Shown here: piece by piece, positions 17,616 through 25,450 of the stretch
Layout: each line of letters starts with the position of its first letter
How positions within the stretch are numbered: position 1 is the first letter of the stretch
Origin: a virus
Length of the DNA: 62,665 nucleotides
IMG/VR virus record: IMGVR_UViG_3300018080_000186
Span: 1-62,665 of that record
Reading direction: 5' to 3' (one strand)
Notes under the pieces: model-generated
The model's input: the letters and a program-made list of their open reading frames with translations, nothing else
What the model was told of the DNA's origin: nothing
The model's database searches: none
Position numbers and translations under genes: made by a program

Positions 17616-19259
17616 ATGAGCGCACCAGTCGTAATCTATTCCGATGACGTCGAGAGTTCACCGTTCGTGGTGACCAAGCTCTACGTCGACATCGTCAACG
17701 GCGACGACAACAACGACGGCCTGTCCTGGGCCACGGCGAAGCAGACGGACGCGGTCTTCGACCTGGTCCCCAACGGGGGCTGGTGTGCCGTCTACGTCAG
17801 GAGCCACGGTGGTACCTTCGTCATCGACAAGCGGACGCTGCCCTACGCCCAGTACGAGGGGCAGCTCTCGATCATCGGTGACGATGCGTGGGCCGAGACC
17901 GACTTCGGCGTGGTGACCAACTTCGCACACTTCGGTGGGAAGTACTTCCGCGATGAGATCACCATCGCGTGGGACTCGCATGTCCCCAGTGACGCCACGG
18001 ATCGTCAGCAGTTCATCCGCTTCACCGACGACGACGGGAACGAGTGGATCTGGAAGGTGTACGAGTACATGGGCGCGAACGTCTACGAGGCGTTCTCCGG
18101 GTTCGGCAACCCCAACATGGCCGCGGGAAACGAGGAGATCCACCTCGTCAAGCCGACGACGACCATCGCCCCTGCTCTCGTCACGCAGGCGGGAACCTTC
18201 GCGACGAACGGACGTGTCGGATTCATCGGATGCGTGCTGGCCTCCCCGGGGCAGAACGGGTTCCGCGAGTTCGACACCACGGCCTGCCACATCGACGCGA
18301 CGGCGCACAACGCTGCTTTCGCATGGGGCAGCAAGGGGTTCTGCACGAAGCTGTTCACCGACGACCTGGGCGTTCTCGCTCCGCAACTCTACATCCCTCG
18401 GCAACTGCTCGAGGGGACTGTCATGGAGAAAACGCAGGGGGGGGCCTACGGTGCTGCGAGCTACCTGGAGATGTCGGGTGCAGGCTACGCCTACTTCGCG
18501 GACGACAACCCGGGATCGTACAACCTCAGCCGCTGCAACGGATTGGTGTATGAGGGCGGGAATATCGAGTTCTGGAACGCGGTCCACACCACGTTCAACT
18601 ACGCCAGGGGAGTCGAGGACGGCGTGAGCGGATTCCGAGCTCTGGCCAGGTCACTCGTGGACACGAACGGCGTCAACTGCGACAAGGTCACCGCAGAGGC
18701 CGACGGCTACATCCGCGTGCAGACGCTGATGACCCCGGAGATCGACATCATCGAGGGGTGGCTGGGATCGAGCGGTGGCGTGAAGACCATCGACCTGGTG
18801 ACGAGCAACCCGACCCGAGACTCCCACTGCCTCAGGGTTCACCGAGGTGGCGTGACCGGACAGATCGAGATCAAGGGTGGATACTCGACCTCGGGTGTTG
18901 CTCTCCCGGCCACCAGGATCGACGGAATCTGCGAGGGACTCGAGCTGAACTTCGATGACATGGACAGGGGCGACGGTCCCGTGAACCACATCCGAGGCGG
19001 GGCTCGCGTCGAACTGATCAAGTGCGTGGGTGACAACCTCAACCTGGGAGTGGGTGGCACGAACGTCGGATTGCAGATCGAGGACCAGACCTACGTCGAG
19101 GCCGACGACGACGGCACCGGCAACCTCACCGCCACTGGTGCGGATGGGGACGTGCTGCTCGGCGCAAGCGCCGCGCCCATCGCGTGGCCAGCCCCCCCGA
19201 GCTACAACACGGACCTCGCTGCGGTTGCTCCGCAGATGTCGGTCCTCAAGATCGTGTAG
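17616..19259 (+). CDS. Beta-helix spike / receptor-binding protein
   Basis: A 547-residue protein with GAGGAG before the start. Residues 22-47 carry the signature LYVDIVNGDDNNDGLSWATA, typical of the entry to right-handed parallel beta-helix domains (pectate-lyase fold) in phage tailspikes. The remainder is Asn/Gly/Thr-rich with regular strands. In the absence of tail genes this is the best candidate for the host-recognition spike. Confidence 0.7.
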   Translation: MSAPVVIYSDDVESSPFVVTKLYVDIVNGDDNNDGLSWATAKQTDAVFDLVPNGGWCAVYVRSHGGTFVIDKRTLPYAQYEGQLSIIGDDAWAETDFGVVTNFAHFGGKYFRDEITIAWDSHVPSDATDRQQFIRFTDDDGNEWIWKVYEYMGANVYEAFSGFGNPNMAAGNEEIHLVKPTTTIAPALVTQAGTFATNGRVGFIGCVLASPGQNGFREFDTTACHIDATAHNAAFAWGSKGFCTKLFTDDLGVLAPQLYIPRQLLEGTVMEKTQGGAYGAASYLEMSGAGYAYFADDNPGSYNLSRCNGLVYEGGNIEFWNAVHTTFNYARGVEDGVSGFRALARSLVDTNGVNCDKVTAEADGYIRVQTLMTPEIDIIEGWLGSSGGVKTIDLVTSNPTRDSHCLRVHRGGVTGQIEIKGGYSTSGVALPATRIDGICEGLELNFDDMDRGDGPVNHIRGGARVELIKCVGDNLNLGVGGTNVGLQIEDQTYVEADDDGTGNLTATGADGDVLLGASAAPIAWPAPPSYNTDLAAVAPQMSVLKIV

Positions 19260-19268
19260 GAGGAGAAG

Positions 19269-19514
19269 ATGCCGTACGGACAGTACACGAAGAAGATCCA
19301 GGTCACGGTCGCTGCTGGAGCAACGGACAGCATTGCCAGTCCGATGACCGGCAGGATCCCCGACGAGGTCATGGTGAAGACCGAATCGGGAGATGCGAAA
19401 CTGCAGCTCTCGAACTGGGATCCGGCCAACAACACGTTCGACGCACACAACCCCGGAGCGATGTCCAACACCAGTACTCTGATCCTGGTGTACCGTCACT
19501 CCATCCCCAAGTGA
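19269..19514 (+). CDS. Small beta-rich protein next to the spike
   Basis: An 81-residue soluble protein starting MPYGQY, a Tyr-Gly motif at the extreme N-terminus. It is probably a beta-sandwich accessory to the spike. Good GAGGAG site. Not recognised. Confidence 0.75.
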   Translation: MPYGQYTKKIQVTVAAGATDSIASPMTGRIPDEVMVKTESGDAKLQLSNWDPANNTFDAHNPGAMSNTSTLILVYRHSIPK

Positions 19515-19522
19515 GGTGAACC

Positions 19523-20107
19523 ATGGCGGGAAAGAGGAAGATCACGATGGAGCTCATCGACTCCTCGCTCAAGGACGATCTGATCGACATCGGAGGACGT
19601 CTCGGGATCGAGGACGAGATCCACTACAAGGACACGAAGCCCGAGATCTACGAGAAGGTGGTGAAGGCCTTCAAGAAGCAGCAGCGTGCCGAGAAGAAGG
19701 GCAAGTCGAAGCCGAAGGCGAAGTCCAAGGCCTCTCCGACGACACCCGAGGTCCCGGAGTACATCGAGACGCCGACGGGTCTGGTTCCGACGACGCCCCC
19801 CTCGGCCCCTGCGGATTCGGATGCTGAGGAGGCACCCGAGGTGGTGCCGGGGACCATCGAGAAGGTGGACGAGCCCGTCGGGCCTCCTGTGCGCCGCCTC
19901 GATCCCGGCACTCACTACTTCGTCAACGACGAGGAGAGGACGAAGCAGTACTTCGTGAAGGCGGCGAGGGGGATGTTCGTCAAGCAGGGCGTCATCGATT
20001 TCGCTCTGAAGACGGCCAAGCGCCGGGGCGTCGGGAGCTTCAAGGCCCACGCCAGGTACCGCGGTCGCATCGCGCAGTTCAAGTTCGTCATCAGGGTGGT
20101 GAAGTAG
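19523..20107 (+). CDS. Late protein with charged linker and basic C-terminal domain
   Basis: A 194-residue protein: a short acidic/helical N-domain, a Lys/Ala/Pro-rich linker from about 52 to 115, and a basic C-terminal domain that ends in FVIRVVK. Not recognised. Confidence 0.75.
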   Translation: MAGKRKITMELIDSSLKDDLIDIGGRLGIEDEIHYKDTKPEIYEKVVKAFKKQQRAEKKGKSKPKAKSKASPTTPEVPEYIETPTGLVPTTPPSAPADSDAEEAPEVVPGTIEKVDEPVGPPVRRLDPGTHYFVNDEERTKQYFVKAARGMFVKQGVIDFALKTAKRRGVGSFKAHARYRGRIAQFKFVIRVVK

Positions 20108-20108
20108 A

Positions 20109-20423
20109 ATGGCTGACTTCACATGCACCAAGCGAGGGGCGAGGATGTTCGAGTTTCGGGATGCATCGATCCCGAACAACGGAGGATCGCGTACCTTCGC
20201 GTGTGTGGGGATCCCCGAAGATCCTTCTTCTCCCCAGTTCATCCCCCCGTTGCTGTCGATTCTCGGCACCAACGTCCATTTCCAGACCTACTACCAGAAC
20301 GGCGTGACATGGGATCCGCTCACTCGCACGGTCACATTCGAGCTCTTCAACACGACCCCTGGCGCAGGCGAGGATGGATTCTTGGACTTCGTCGTCTGGT
20401 TCCCCCACACGAAGGTCAGGTGA
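20109..20423 (+). CDS. Small late beta-rich protein
   Basis: A 104-residue soluble protein starting one base after the previous stop. It has alternating strands and a Gly-rich turn near residues 88-92. Function unknown. Confidence 0.7.
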   Translation: MADFTCTKRGARMFEFRDASIPNNGGSRTFACVGIPEDPSSPQFIPPLLSILGTNVHFQTYYQNGVTWDPLTRTVTFELFNTTPGAGEDGFLDFVVWFPHTKVR

Positions 20424-20427
20424 TGGG

Positions 20428-21453
20428 ATGGGGGCTCGAGTCTACAGTCGGTTTGGCCGGCGGGCCCGAGCCCCCTCTCGTTCCCTGGGCTTGATGTACG
20501 AGGACGAGGCCTTCGATAAGGCCGCTCGGGAGTGGGGCACCACCGACAATCCATACGACGCCGGATACATCCTGCCGGACGGATCCCTGCTGGACATGAG
20601 TGAGGGAGGTGGCGAGGGGAGAACTCTGGATCACAGGGCCGTCCAGGGTATCCTGCAGCGCGATTACCCACGTCAGGGTGCCATGGTCGAGTTCATGAGT
20701 CGTGGGGCCATCAGGATGCACGCCAGCCCCCGGGAGAGAGCCCTGTTCCTCGACGTGGTCCGGCGACCCACCGATGCCCAGGACTCCACGATCCGACGTC
20801 TCGTGCCATGGTTCGAGGAGGTCCGTGCGGAGATCACCAACCCGGACACTGGGTACGTCGAGGTCTGGGACCACTGGGGGGATCCTGGTGGCAAGAGACT
20901 GCACCCGCGGCCCGTCATCATGTTCCTGGACGAGCGCGGGATGCGCGGCCTCGGTGCTCGAGGACGAGCCGACTGGATCATCGTCGCTAGGGACCCGATC
21001 ACCGGAGAGCAGGTGACATGGGAGACGAGCTCTCATTCCGATGCGAGACGGAGGGCCGAACGGATCCGCAGGGAGCAGTGGCACGCAGATACGGAGTATG
21101 GCCGAGAGGCGGTCAGGTATCAGGATGTGAGGATCATCAGCAAGAGCCAAGGCCATATGCTCGACGGCCTCTCCGGGTTCCCGAAGGTGACCAGGTCCAC
21201 CCGCAAGGGCAAGAAGTTCAAGGTCAGGGTGTGCAGGAAGATCCGAGGAGAGCAGCGGTGCAAGACCATCCACTTCGGTGCGACGGGGTATCGCATCAAG
21301 CCGGGGACGAAGGCAGGTGACAGCTACTGCGCCCGCAGCGCCGCCCAGCAGGGAGCGGATGACCCGTTCAGCGCCGCGTACTGGTCCAGGCGGATGTGGG
21401 GTTGCGAGGGCAAGAAGAGCGTCAAGGGCAAGGCACTGAAGGTGGGAAAATGA
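20428..21453 (+). CDS. Two-domain late protein with FGATGY basic C-terminal domain
   Basis: A 341-residue protein; ATG 20428 directly follows the previous stop. Residues 45-75 hold GYILPDGSLLDMSEGGG...LDHR, a pattern I recall from phage polyvalent-type proteins. The last 90 residues are Lys/Arg-rich with four Cys and a HFGATGY...DSYCARS...YWSRRMWGC segment like the small basic FGA/YW domains of capsid-associated proteins in some large membrane viruses. That resemblance is recall, not alignment. Confidence 0.65.
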   Translation: MGARVYSRFGRRARAPSRSLGLMYEDEAFDKAAREWGTTDNPYDAGYILPDGSLLDMSEGGGEGRTLDHRAVQGILQRDYPRQGAMVEFMSRGAIRMHASPRERALFLDVVRRPTDAQDSTIRRLVPWFEEVRAEITNPDTGYVEVWDHWGDPGGKRLHPRPVIMFLDERGMRGLGARGRADWIIVARDPITGEQVTWETSSHSDARRRAERIRREQWHADTEYGREAVRYQDVRIISKSQGHMLDGLSGFPKVTRSTRKGKKFKVRVCRKIRGEQRCKTIHFGATGYRIKPGTKAGDSYCARSAAQQGADDPFSAAYWSRRMWGCEGKKSVKGKALKVGK

Positions 21454-21830
21454 AGAGACGACCCAGGAGGATCTCAGGACGGATGACACGGCCCCGGGGC
21501 GTCGGTGTGGGCGTGGACCCGGCGCGGTGCGACCAGATCCACTGGACGCAGATCGCCGGGGAGATCTCCGAGCTCAAGCGCATCTACACGGGTCTGCCGC
21601 TCCCGGGCAAGCCCAAGGTCGCGAAGAGGTGCATGTGGGCCCTCGAGACGGCCCTGGGCAAGTACGAGGAGGCGGAGACATACCGGGAGCGCGGGGAGTG
21701 CGAGCTCGCCGGAGAGTTCGGCCTGGACGCCATCCGCTACCATGGGATCTTCCTGCACTGCCAGATGAACCAGCCCAAGGCCAAGAAGAAGAAGCCGAAG
21801 AAGCGCAAGACGCGCAAGAAGAAGAGGTGA
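21450..21830 (+). CDS. Small helical protein with Lys-rich tail
   Basis: A 126-residue protein starting in an ATGA overlap. Arg-rich N-terminus, a helical centre with several Cys, and a Lys/Arg/Pro tail of about 20 residues. Possibly binds nucleic acid inside the particle. Confidence 0.75.
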   Translation: MKRRPRRISGRMTRPRGVGVGVDPARCDQIHWTQIAGEISELKRIYTGLPLPGKPKVAKRCMWALETALGKYEEAETYRERGECELAGEFGLDAIRYHGIFLHCQMNQPKAKKKKPKKRKTRKKKR

Positions 21831-21833
21831 GTC

Positions 21834-22145
21834 ATGATGGAAGCTGGAGCACAGATCGTTCCGAGGTCCTCCGAGGGTGTGGGAGCTCTGGCCTACCCTG
21901 GATTCGACCCTGTCCACCTGAACCCGGGTGAGCACGGGGTCGTGTCCCCGTCGGCAGCGTTTGGGAGTGACAAGCTCCTGAAGGCCTACGGTGGGTACGG
22001 GGAGATCAGCGACGGCGCCGCCGTGGCGGCTGCGGTGGGCATCGGGGTCGCGGCGCTGGTCGTGACCGTGGGATCCTACGCGCTGCTCGCCTACGTCATC
22101 GGATGGGGCGCGAGCAAGGGCTGGAAGAAGGCGAAGGGCAAGTGA
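21834..22145 (+). CDS. Tail-anchored AYGGYG protein
   Basis: A 103-residue protein; AYGGYG near residues 51-56 is followed directly by a membrane helix (about 62-90) and a KKAKGK end. Here the motif lies next to the helix rather than at the N-terminus. Confidence 0.8.
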   Translation: MMEAGAQIVPRSSEGVGALAYPGFDPVHLNPGEHGVVSPSAAFGSDKLLKAYGGYGEISDGAAVAAAVGIGVAALVVTVGSYALLAYVIGWGASKGWKKAKGK

Positions 22146-22168
22146 GACGCCGATACCCAGAGGAACCC

Positions 22169-22363
22169 ATGACGGTGGCCTACGGGCCCCCTGACGCTCG
22201 TGAGGGCCTTGGGGCACCCGGAGTCGAGGAGGAGTTCGAGGAGGCCGTCATCGAGGGCTCAGTGGTGCCCAGGGCCATCGCCATCGGCGGCGGCATCGTC
22301 TCGGGGGTCGTCATGTTCGGATCCATCGCCTACGCGATCGTCAAGAGGCCGAAGAGGCGGTGA
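22169..22363 (+). CDS. Tiny tail-anchored protein, VAYGPP motif
   Basis: A 64-residue protein: VAYGPP at residues 3-8, an acidic segment, a membrane helix near 37-58 and a VKRPKRR end. ATG 22169 is preferred over GTG 22142 because AGAGGA precedes it. Confidence 0.75.
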   Translation: MTVAYGPPDAREGLGAPGVEEEFEEAVIEGSVVPRAIAIGGGIVSGVVMFGSIAYAIVKRPKRR

Positions 22364-22379
22364 GACCTACGGGTACTGC

Positions 22380-23213
22380 ATGACCCTCGAGGAGTTCCGC
22401 ACGATCATGAGCAAGGGCGTCAACGGTCTGGGAGATGGAAGCATGAGACCCGGTATCACCTACACCTACTTCTTCGCGTTCGACCCGGAGATGAGCACCT
22501 GGATCGGGCCGTTCGACACGTTCGAGAGGGCCCTGCAGGAGATCGCGATGCGCTACTACTCCTACCACGAGAGGTACGGCGTGGAGGACGCGCAGCAGGA
22601 CGGCTACAAGGTGGGTGAGATCAGGACGAGCGACCCCGAGGATGCCGAGCGCATCATGGACACGAAGGGCCCCGAGCGAGACTACCCGGTGCGGGTCCAG
22701 GTGACCGATCGGGTGGCCTACGCGCACGGTGGAGGCCGGACCATGAGGGTTGCCCGAGACCAGAGCCTCAACGGCCTGGGAGGAGAAGACATGGACGACA
22801 TCGAGCAGAGGGCGGAGCAGCTCGCCTGGAGGGACACCCGAGACTCGTTCTGGGAGGGCCCGATGGACGAGAGCGACCGTACGAACTGGGCGGCGACCAT
22901 CGCGCAGCACCGCGACAGCGATCCTCTCGCCGTGAGCAACTACCGGGTCATCTCCCGGGACCTGGAGTCGAAGTTCCCCGACGACGTCGAGGAGCACCGA
23001 TTCAGCCACTGGGCGGTGGGCTGGATGGACCACCTGTTCGTCCGCATCCGGGACGACCAGGGCAACTTCACGCCGGCGTTCCTCCGAGTCATCGAGTGGG
23101 AGGAGGAGCTCGAGAACTACCCCGTCGCCAACGAGGAGGACCTCGGAGAGGTGGAGATGGAGATGGGCTACGACCCCGACACTGGGGAGTGGTCTGAGAG
23201 CATCGTGCACTGA
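22380..23213 (+). CDS. Last gene of the late operon, acidic soluble protein
   Basis: A 277-residue acidic protein without membrane helices, rich in Glu/Asp/Trp. It may consist of two similar halves, since each opens with an Asn-Gly-Leu-Gly pattern (VNGLGD near 16, LNGLGG near 136). Function unknown. A hairpin-rich gap follows. Confidence 0.75.
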   Translation: MTLEEFRTIMSKGVNGLGDGSMRPGITYTYFFAFDPEMSTWIGPFDTFERALQEIAMRYYSYHERYGVEDAQQDGYKVGEIRTSDPEDAERIMDTKGPERDYPVRVQVTDRVAYAHGGGRTMRVARDQSLNGLGGEDMDDIEQRAEQLAWRDTRDSFWEGPMDESDRTNWAATIAQHRDSDPLAVSNYRVISRDLESKFPDDVEEHRFSHWAVGWMDHLFVRIRDDQGNFTPAFLRVIEWEEELENYPVANEEDLGEVEMEMGYDPDTGEWSESIVH

Positions 23214-23290
23214 GATCCCAATCACCTACCAATCCGTACCAGATCTGGTAGATCCCTTCCCCGAACCCCCCTGAATCATTGAACTGAGAC

Positions 23291-23310
23291 CCCGCTCCTG
23301 CAGGAGCGGG
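23291..23310 (+). terminator. Late operon terminator candidate 1
   Basis: A 20-base perfect palindrome, CCCGCTCCTG/CAGGAGCGGG, in the 278-base gap after the late operon. It lacks a T-run but is the obvious stop structure, followed at once by a second hairpin. Confidence 0.5.
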
Positions 23311-23313
23311 ACA

Positions 23314-23354
23314 CACCTCGCCAGCGCAGGTGCTCTTCTGGTGCTGACGAGGTG
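23314..23354 (+). terminator. Late operon terminator candidate 2
   Basis: CACCTCG and CGAGGTG pair, extended by CAGC/GCTG after one mismatch, around an 18-base interior. It is tandem with the previous palindrome. Nothing else is seen in the 23214-23443 gap. Confidence 0.45.
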
Positions 23355-23443
23355 GCCCATGGAGGCGAGTAAGGTGAGCCAGGCCGTGATGCCCTCCCAC
23401 CGCGAGATTCCACCCTATCCCAGGCCCTCCTCGAGGTCAATTC

Positions 23444-23472
23444 TTGACAGGATTAAGAACCCGTGTTAGTCC
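23444..23472 (+). promoter_or_regulatory. Promoter of the 23.5-35.9 kb early operon
   Basis: A perfect -35 (TTGACA, 23444-23449), a 17-base spacer and a weaker -10 (TAGTCC, 23467-23472). The predicted start, about 23479, falls just before the conserved GGGAGCCGAACATG leader at 23481. Confidence 0.6.
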
Positions 23473-23480
23473 TGTGGTCT

Positions 23481-23494
23481 GGGAGCCGAACATG
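23481..23494 (+). promoter_or_regulatory. GGGAGCCGAACATG leader, copy 1
   Basis: GGGAG acts as the ribosome site six bases before ATG 23492. The same 11-base core GGGAGCCGAAC occurs at 39043, 47773, 50217 and 50400, in most cases at the head of a transcription unit. Confidence 0.6.
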
Positions 23495-23806
23495 ACAGCA
23501 AGATCAGACGAGGGCCAGGTCGGACTCTTCGACACGCCGCCACGGCCGCCCACCGAGCAGGAGAAGCAGATCAAGCGGGTCCGTGGCCGCATCCACAGGG
23601 CCATCCTGGCGTTCTTCGACAGGCTTGAGGTGGGGGAGCAGTTCACGATGGTGGCGCTGACTCGAGAGGTGGCCTCGAAGGTGCCGTCTCTGGCGCCGGA
23701 CAGCCCGGGACGGATCATGCGTCTGCTGCGTCGTGAAGGGAAGATCAACTACAAGGTCGTGAGCAGGGCGCAGTCCCTGTACGCGAAGAAGGAGAACGAA
23801 TCATGA
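23492..23806 (+). CDS. Winged-helix-like small protein
   Basis: A 104-residue protein; ATG 23492 is chosen because the upstream in-frame TTG is the promoter -35 box. The C-terminal 70 residues have helix-helix-strand spacing like a winged helix (VALTREVASKV then PGRIMRLLRREGKI). As first gene of the early operon it may be a regulator. Confidence 0.65.
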   Translation: MTARSDEGQVGLFDTPPRPPTEQEKQIKRVRGRIHRAILAFFDRLEVGEQFTMVALTREVASKVPSLAPDSPGRIMRLLRREGKINYKVVSRAQSLYAKKENES

Positions 23807-24144
23807 GCACGAACGTACACGAAGGTCCTCTCTGGGAGGTAGACATCAAGCAAGAGGTCTGGGAGCGTCTCAACAGCAACTCTGGACTCAAGCCAGCCTA
23901 TTCCTTCGTCAGGATCAATGAGCCGACAGAGGAACACGCCCGACTGTTTGGAATCCTTTGCCTCGAGGATGACGATGGTGGAGGAAACGAGATCCGGCTC
24001 ACCAATGAGGATGTGAATGTGTTCCCAGTCCATTGCGAGAAGTGCGGCGAGAGGGCCACGAAAATTTACCGTTTCCATGAGGACGATGGGGAGGAGGTTG
24101 AGTGGGAGCTCTGCGATTCCTGCTACGAGAAAGAGCAGTCGTGA
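23803..24144 (+). CDS. Zinc-ribbon protein
   Basis: A 113-residue acidic protein with CEKCG near residue 78 and CDSCY near 105, a four-Cys zinc ribbon. Function unknown. Confidence 0.7.
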   Translation: MSTNVHEGPLWEVDIKQEVWERLNSNSGLKPAYSFVRINEPTEEHARLFGILCLEDDDGGGNEIRLTNEDVNVFPVHCEKCGERATKIYRFHEDDGEEVEWELCDSCYEKEQS

Positions 24145-24818
24145 TCTTCTACATGGGCCACACCTCTGACCGCAAGATTGTGTCACAGGTCCGTGAGCGC
24201 CCCCAGAGAATGGGATTCCTGGTGCAGAGAGGCTACTCGGGGAGATACCCGATCCATGAGGGGATCCGGTGGGCCTACGACAACGGGGCCTACTCCGACT
24301 TCATCCATTCCCGTGAGTTCGACGCGGAGGCGTTCCGTGAGGATCTGACCCGGTTCATGGAGGAGGGGCTGAAGCCGAACTGGGTGGTCTTGCCCGACAT
24401 CGTGCAGGGAGGTCCCAGGAGCCTCGAGCACAGCCTCAGGTGGCTCGAGGAGCTGCCGAGGCAGTTCCCCTACCTGATCGCGGTGCAGGACGGGATGACG
24501 CGGGAGATGGTGGAGCCTCACATGAAGCCGATCCGGGGTCTCTTCGTCGGGGGGAGCTCGGAGTTCAAGGCCACCCTGCCCGAGTGGTGCCAGCTCGCGC
24601 ACGACCACGGCAAGATCTGCCACCTCGGCCGCTCGAGCAGCATCAACCGCATCCTCTGGGCGAAGGTGTGCGAGGCCGACTCCTGCGACTCCTCGTTCTT
24701 CAACTGGACCAGGGACAGGGTGGATGCCCTCCTGGAGTTCATCGATGCTGGATACGTGACCCGGCAGCAGTGGTTCGACTTCTTCAACGTGCAACCTCAG
24801 AGATGGGAGAAGCCATGA
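24141..24818 (+). CDS. TGT/DpdA-like TIM-barrel protein
   Basis: A 225-residue protein (GTG 24141 overlapping the previous stop; ATG 24153 is the alternative). It carries YDNGAY, LPDIVQGG (Asp86), AVQDG, GLFVGGSSE, CHLGR and SCDSS (Asp183). This layout resembles the tRNA-guanine transglycosylase superfamily and the phage DpdA proteins that insert 7-deazaguanines into DNA. It is short for DpdA, and I see no preQ0 biosynthesis genes (folE, queD, queE, queC), so substrate and activity are open. Confidence 0.5.
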   Translation: MIFYMGHTSDRKIVSQVRERPQRMGFLVQRGYSGRYPIHEGIRWAYDNGAYSDFIHSREFDAEAFREDLTRFMEEGLKPNWVVLPDIVQGGPRSLEHSLRWLEELPRQFPYLIAVQDGMTREMVEPHMKPIRGLFVGGSSEFKATLPEWCQLAHDHGKICHLGRSSSINRILWAKVCEADSCDSSFFNWTRDRVDALLEFIDAGYVTRQQWFDFFNVQPQRWEKP

Positions 24819-25450
24819 CGGAGCGATATGCGAGAAATGCAGCGTTTTGGGCCCTGTTCACGGTCCTGATGTTCCTGGCCTGGGTGCTCCTGACGGGGTG
24901 CGGAGGTGGGGCCTCGACGTTCACGGAGGGGGACTCATCAGACGACTCCCCTGAGGCCATCTGGGACGCCCCAGACGCCGTGGAGGACTCGGGGGAGCCC
25001 GAGGTACCCGATGACCCTCTGGAGGACCCTGACGCCGTAGAGGAGCCTCCGTGCGGGGGCCCTGACGACGACTGCGACGAGGACGGGTGGACGCCGGGGA
25101 CGGGGGACTGCTGCGATGACCATCCTGGGGTGCACCCGGGGGCCGGGTGGGCCTCGAGCCCCTACGAGTGTCCGGGTTCGGGGGAGGGGCCCTCCTGGGA
25201 CTGGGACTGCTCGGGGGAGGTGGAGGTCTCGGTCGAGGATGTCGGGGACGGCCTCGAGGAGCTCCTGCCGGACTCGGGGTGCGACGGGGTCAGCGGGAGC
25301 CTGCAGTGCAACGCAGCGGAGGGGTGGGTCCCGGAGCCCGAGTGCGGGGTGACCGCAGAGTACTTCCACTGCTTCTGGTACTCGACCACGACCTTCAGCG
25401 GGTGCTACCCGCACCCGGCGACCTGGGAAGGGGTGGTGGAGTGCCGATGA
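24815..25450 (+). CDS. Cys-rich lipoprotein with MopE-like motif
   Basis: A 211-residue protein with a signal sequence and lipobox LTGC (Cys29). The mature part is acidic and Cys-rich. DDDCDEDGW...DCCDDHPGVHPGA near 85-110 matches the metal-binding repeat of MopE-type lipoproteins common in myxobacteria. It was probably acquired from such a host and may alter the cell surface. Confidence 0.7.
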   Translation: MTERYARNAAFWALFTVLMFLAWVLLTGCGGGASTFTEGDSSDDSPEAIWDAPDAVEDSGEPEVPDDPLEDPDAVEEPPCGGPDDDCDEDGWTPGTGDCCDDHPGVHPGAGWASSPYECPGSGEGPSWDWDCSGEVEVSVEDVGDGLEELLPDSGCDGVSGSLQCNAAEGWVPEPECGVTAEYFHCFWYSTTTFSGCYPHPATWEGVVECR

